DNA of 18,275 nt from positions 1-18,275 of the forward strand of contig DEKU01000040.1 in assembly GCA_002354035.1 (NCBI GenBank), in the 5' to 3' direction. This stretch comes from Bacteroidales bacterium UBA2714. GTDB lineage: Bacteria; Bacteroidota; Bacteroidia; Bacteroidales; P3. A program made the position numbers and the translations under genes. The notes beneath the pieces were generated by a model, which worked only from the letters and a program-made list of their open reading frames with translations, was not told the origin of the DNA and ran no database searches. Of this stretch, positions 15,191 through 18,275 are shown piece by piece. The stretch's first letter is position 1. Every line of letters begins with the position of its first letter.

Positions 15191-16633
15191 ATGAGTTTTG
15201 ATGTTTTCCTGAGCTACCGTCGTAAAGACCCGGAAGGACACTCGAATGTGGGAACCGTCCGCACTTTTAAGTATGAGTTTGAAAGGCATCATTATGAGGT
15301 CTTCTTTGATTACAATGACTGTAAGGATGAGTACTTCAAGGATTCTATTTTGCCAGCCATTCGCACATGCCGGCATTTCGTCTTGGTTTTGACGCGGGGA
15401 TGCTTTGACCGTTGCAAGGATGAGGGTGACTGGCTCAGAAGGGAGATAGAGGAGGCAATCAAGTATGGCAGGAAAATCATCCCCATCACGCCTGATGGCG
15501 AGGTGGATGTGTGGCCTACTGGTTTGCCGGAGTCAATCAGTAATGCATTGACGGGGAATGACGGTTTGCAGATTACTACTATACATACTGACAGTATATT
15601 TGAGGCAAATATGGCGCAGCTAATCAAGGCTCGGTTTGGTCAGCCTCAGAGGCGTAATACCGACGAGATGGCCAATTATCCGAAATTGAAGGTGCGGAGC
15701 AATCTTGATTGTGTCATGTATGTGGATGAGGAAGAACGGGCCAATATTCAGGCAGGCAGATTGGCGAAGGTTCCCCTCAAGGCAGGGGAGTATATGCTGC
15801 GGTTTGAGAGTACGGAAAATAGTCAGGATGTCGTGGAGGACAATGTTTTCAGCATGCCCGATAGGGACAAGATATACAATGTTGACTTGTTGACCCAGAA
15901 GCAGGAGAGGGAGCGGAAGGAGCGTGGTGAGTTTGAGGTGAATGGGGTGAAGTTCAAGATGGTGAAAGTGGAGGGCGGACGGTTTGAGATGGGGGCCACG
16001 GCTGAGCAGGGTGATGATGTATTTGATGATGAGAAGCCGGCCCACTGGGTGGAGCTGGACGATTATTACATTGGCGAGACGGTAGTGACGCAGGAGCTGT
16101 GGAAAGCCGTGATGGGTAACAATCCCTCTTTTTTCACGGGTGACGGTAACCTGCCCGTCGAGTGTGTGTCGTGGGACGACGCGCAGAAGTTCATCCAAAA
16201 GCTGAACGGCATGACGGGAAAGAAATTCGGTTTGCCGACCGAGGCGCAGTGGGAGTACTCTGCACGTGGAGGCGGGAAGAGCAAAGGGTACAAATACAGC
16301 GGAAGCGTCAAGATAGAAGAGGTGGCATGGTATAGCAGAGACAGCGGTGGGAAGACGCACCCAGTGAAAGAGAAAGGCAAGATTGCAAACGAGCTTGGAT
16401 TGTATGGCATGAGCGGGAATGTGTGGGAGTGGTGCGAGGACTGGTACGGTAGAGACTACTACAGCAAAAGCCCGACCTCCAATCCGAAAGGGCCAGGCAA
16501 GGGCACTCGCCGCGTGTTGCGTGGCGGTAGCTGGTACAGTCCTACGGAGTACTGCCGCGTGTCGTACCGTGACTACGGCACGCCAGACGACTGCGGCAGT
16601 CGCTTCGGCTTCCGCCTGGTGTTGTGTCCGTAG
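15191..16633 (+). CDS. TIR-PEGA-FGE/C-type-lectin protein 1, DGR variable-protein candidate
   Basis: The 480-aa soluble product has no signal peptide or membrane helix. Residues 2-150 are a TIR domain: box 1 is FDVFLSYRRKDPEG, and GDWLRREIEEA places the probable NADase glutamate at Glu85. Residues about 163-235 look like a PEGA domain (KLKVRSNLDCVMYVDEEER, then PLKAGEYMLRF). Residues 245-480 are an FGE-sulfatase/C-type-lectin domain with FEMG, PVECVSWDDAQKF, LPTEAQWEYSARGG, MSGNVWEWCEDWYG and the closing RGGSW...GFRLV. Residues 449-472 are the variable region (VR). At the two FGE catalytic cysteine positions it has Ser450 and Cys455, so formylglycine-generating activity is unlikely and a ligand-binding role is inferred. 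Codons are more often A/T-ending in the TIR half than in the genes left of 13746, hinting at separate ancestry. Confidence 0.9.
   Translation: MSFDVFLSYRRKDPEGHSNVGTVRTFKYEFERHHYEVFFDYNDCKDEYFKDSILPAIRTCRHFVLVLTRGCFDRCKDEGDWLRREIEEAIKYGRKIIPITPDGEVDVWPTGLPESISNALTGNDGLQITTIHTDSIFEANMAQLIKARFGQPQRRNTDEMANYPKLKVRSNLDCVMYVDEEERANIQAGRLAKVPLKAGEYMLRFESTENSQDVVEDNVFSMPDRDKIYNVDLLTQKQERERKERGEFEVNGVKFKMVKVEGGRFEMGATAEQGDDVFDDEKPAHWVELDDYYIGETVVTQELWKAVMGNNPSFFTGDGNLPVECVSWDDAQKFIQKLNGMTGKKFGLPTEAQWEYSARGGGKSKGYKYSGSVKIEEVAWYSRDSGGKTHPVKEKGKIANELGLYGMSGNVWEWCEDWYGRDYYSKSPTSNPKGPGKGTRRVLRGGSWYSPTEYCRVSYRDYGTPDDCGSRFGFRLVLCP
16535..16633 (+). other. Putative DGR variable region (VR1) with conserved 3' end
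   Basis: Aligned with 18178-18275, the first 24 codons (16535-16606) carry 23 differences, 22 at first or second codon positions. The 144 bases before it (16391-16534) carry one. Most changed codons end in C or T and fit an AAY template codon. The last nine codons, including the stop (16607-16633), are conserved except one synonymous base and would be the initiation-of-mutagenic-homing end. No template repeat or reverse transcriptase is in the window. Confidence 0.85.
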
Positions 16634-16652
16634 TTTGCCACGACGCTAAGCT

Positions 16653-16688
16653 ACAGGGAGCGGGGCGGTGATTCTCCCTGTGTTTTTT
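16653..16688 (+). terminator. Rho-independent terminator-like hairpin after TIR-FGE gene 1
   Basis: ACAGGGAG (16653-16660) pairs with CTCCCTGT (16674-16681) around a 13-base loop, followed by six T within two bases. It lies 19 bases after the stop codon and the end of the variable region. DGRs often have a hairpin just downstream of the variable region, so a second role is possible. Termination is the simpler reading. Confidence 0.65.
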
Positions 16689-16720
16689 ATGAGAGGCGTG
16701 GAGAAGTCAGTTTTTTTGTG

Positions 16721-16729
16721 TATATTTGC
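16721..16729 (+). promoter_or_regulatory. -7 promoter box for TIR-FGE gene 2
   Basis: TATATTTGC fits TAnnTTTGC, preceded by a run of seven T and GTG. The string GTGTATATTTGCA is identical to that at 10536-10548. The leader before the ATG at 16792 is about 60 bases, much like the first TIR-FGE gene. No good -33 box is seen. Confidence 0.55.
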
Positions 16730-16791
16730 AAAAAAGAGTGGGGTAAGCAATGTGAGTGTATACCGTTGTGTATAAACAAAATGTCTATTTT

Positions 16792-18275
16792 ATGGATTAC
16801 GATGTTTTTATCTGCTACCGGCATGATGGTCTCAATGAGAAGAAGCGTAATGTGAAGACAGCAGAGTTGATACAGCTAAAGTTAGAGAGCCTTTTTCCAG
16901 GCTATAACGTCTTTTTGGATATGAAAGGCTGTAAAGATGGTCGATTCTACAATGAGACTATTCCTGCTATCCAGTCTTGCCGCAATTTTGTGGTGATGCT
17001 TACAAATGGATCCTTGGCCGGGTGTGGAAACGAGAAAGATTGGGTCCGTAGAGAGATACTGGAAGCATTTATAAACCCCTGTAAAGTCATTTTGATTTCA
17101 CCTGACGGGGAGATGGAAAAATTGCCAGAAGATTTACCTGATGCACTCAGTGCTCTTAAAGATGTCGAGGTTACCCCTTTAGGCGTGAGTGAAAAAAGTT
17201 TTGATGAGCAGATAAAGACATTGGTAAGAGACCGATTTGTGTCAGGTGGCAGGGAAGCTGATTTGCCAAAGGGGAAGGTGTTGCATATTGACACGGACTA
17301 TGATTGTTTGGTGAAGTCATTCGGTAGGGATTTGATACATGCAACTGTGGATGGAAAGAACAGCATTGTCCTGCCAGAGGGACGCCATAAGATGAGGTTT
17401 GTTGCAGAAGGATATGAGAGCGTTTTTGATGACATGGTTATTGATACCGACGAGTTGAGGCCACATGATTTTATAGAGTTGAAGTTAAAAGATAGGGTGA
17501 CAGAATACAGAAAGGAGAAAGAGGAAAACTTTGTGGTGGGCGGAGTGAAGTTCAGGATGGTGAAGGTGGAGGGCGGACGGTTTGAGATGGGGGCCACGGC
17601 AGAGCAGGGTGATGATGTATTTGATGATGAGAAGCCAGCCCATAGGGTGGAGCTGGACGGGTACCGCATAGGGGAGACGGTTGTGACGCAGGAGCTGTGG
17701 ATGGCGGTGATGAAGAAAGAGTCGACAGAGAATGGGGGATGGACAGACGAGCGTGGGAGAGGGGCTGATTATCCGGCATATAATGTGAGTTATAATGATA
17801 TAAAGACAGGCTTCCTCCCAGAGCTGAAAAAGAGACTGAAAGAAGAGACAGGCATTGACTATGACTTCCGGATGCCCACGGAGGCTGAGTGGGAGTATGC
17901 GGCGCGCGGAGGTCACAAGAAGGGCAAGAGTTTTATGTACAGCGGAAGCGATGAGATAGGCGAGGTGGCGTGGTATGACGGAAACAGCGGTGGAAAGACC
18001 CACCCGGTGAAAGAAAAAGGTAAGATTGTGAATGAGCTTGGATTGTATGGCATGAGCGGGAATGTGAGGGAGTGGTGCGAGGACTGGTACGGTAGAGACT
18101 ACTACAGCAAAAGCCCGACCTCCAATCCGAAAGGGCCAGGCAAGGGCACTCGCCGCGTGTTGCGTGGCGGTAGCTGGATCATTAATGCGAGGCTCTGCCG
18201 CGTGTCGAGCCGTGACTACGGCCCGCCAGACAACCGCTACTACTACTGCGGTTTCCGCCTGGTGTTGTGTCCGTA
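16792..18275 (+). CDS. TIR-PEGA-FGE/C-type-lectin protein 2, DGR variable-protein candidate (stop cut by window edge)
   Basis: The open frame gives 494 codons and then TA at the last two bases. By comparison with the paralogue, which ends CCG TAG, the stop is probably completed by the next base. The start at 16792 (MDYDVFICYRHDG) aligns with the paralogue's start. The TIR domain is residues 1-150, with DWVRREILEAF placing the probable NADase glutamate at Glu88. A PEGA-like domain follows at about 161-235 (VLPEGRHKMRFVAEGYES). The FGE/C-type-lectin domain covers 245-494 (FEMG, MPTEAEWEYAARGG, MSGNVREWCEDWYG, RGGSW). The variable residues are 463-486. The usual GNVWEW motif reads GNVREW (Arg426). 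There is no signal or membrane segment, so it is cytoplasmic. The TIR part is well diverged from paralogue 1, but parts of the FGE domain are nearly identical at the DNA level. Confidence 0.88.
   Translation, partial: MDYDVFICYRHDGLNEKKRNVKTAELIQLKLESLFPGYNVFLDMKGCKDGRFYNETIPAIQSCRNFVVMLTNGSLAGCGNEKDWVRREILEAFINPCKVILISPDGEMEKLPEDLPDALSALKDVEVTPLGVSEKSFDEQIKTLVRDRFVSGGREADLPKGKVLHIDTDYDCLVKSFGRDLIHATVDGKNSIVLPEGRHKMRFVAEGYESVFDDMVIDTDELRPHDFIELKLKDRVTEYRKEKEENFVVGGVKFRMVKVEGGRFEMGATAEQGDDVFDDEKPAHRVELDGYRIGETVVTQELWMAVMKKESTENGGWTDERGRGADYPAYNVSYNDIKTGFLPELKKRLKEETGIDYDFRMPTEAEWEYAARGGHKKGKSFMYSGSDEIGEVAWYDGNSGGKTHPVKEKGKIVNELGLYGMSGNVREWCEDWYGRDYYSKSPTSNPKGPGKGTRRVLRGGSWIINARLCRVSSRDYGPPDNRYYYCGFRLVLCP
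18178..18275 (+). other. Putative DGR variable region (VR2) with conserved 3' end
   Basis: This is the partner of VR1. The first 24 codons (18178-18249) hold the variable positions. The remainder to the window end matches VR1 apart from one GGC/GGT change. In 16 of the 23 differing positions one of the two copies has A, as expected if both derive from an adenine-rich template. The preceding 144 bases (18034-18177) match the paralogue except at 18067 (A for T). Confidence 0.85.

Noticed and set aside
15191..18275. Annotation of the TIR-FGE genes as active formylglycine-generating enzymes
   Set aside because: The first catalytic cysteine position is Ser or Ile and lies in the variable region. 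The TIR fusion and the cytoplasmic location also argue against sulfatase maturation.

Overview
The window looks like a chromosomal segment of a member of the Bacteroidota, most likely a gut-type Bacteroidales. The evidence is -7 boxes of the form TAnnTTTGC ahead of several transcription units, no clear Shine-Dalgarno sequences, DUF4249-like lipoproteins, a secreted GH2-family protein, and C-type-lectin/FGE variable proteins of the kind diversified by retroelements in this phylum. The genus cannot be told from the sequence. All genes found lie on the + strand.

Layout. (1) 154-3232: coenzyme-B12-dependent lysine fermentation genes, kamD and kamE (lysine 5,6-aminomutase alpha and beta) and one CoA-transferase subunit (AtoA type). 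(2) 3259-10367: a close-packed run of an outer-membrane beta-barrel-like protein, a very large secreted GH2-like protein whose catalytic positions look lost, a TcdA/ThiF-family tRNA-modification enzyme overlapping it by four bases, and two tandem paralogous lipoproteins. (3) 10538-13746: a promoter, then a 618-aa exported protein with two C-terminal membrane segments, followed 76 bp later by a membrane-anchored TIR-domain protein. (4) 13747-15190: a gene-free island of about 1.4 kb with a relic of a third lipoprotein gene, many hairpins, an 86-bp tandem repeat and a G/T-rich tract with 121 consecutive bases lacking C. (5) 15191-18275: two paralogous soluble proteins, each with an N-terminal TIR domain, a PEGA-like middle domain and a C-terminal FGE/C-type-lectin domain. 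The second runs to the window edge, which cuts its stop codon.

The most interesting signal is in part 5. The two TIR-FGE genes are identical at 143 of 144 bases just before a 24-codon stretch that carries 23 differences, 22 of them at first or second codon positions. The stretch is followed by a conserved C-terminus. This is the hallmark of variable regions (VRs) of a diversity-generating retroelement (DGR), in which adenines of a template repeat are randomised during reverse transcription. The first FGE catalytic cysteine position is not conserved, so the fold is probably a binding module. The simplest reading is a family of intracellular receptors with a hypervariable lectin-fold sensor fused to a TIR effector (probable NADase), in a neighbourhood that also holds a membrane TIR protein. 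The reverse transcriptase and template repeat are not in the window and would have to lie downstream or elsewhere in the genome. Function in phage defence or signalling is inference only.
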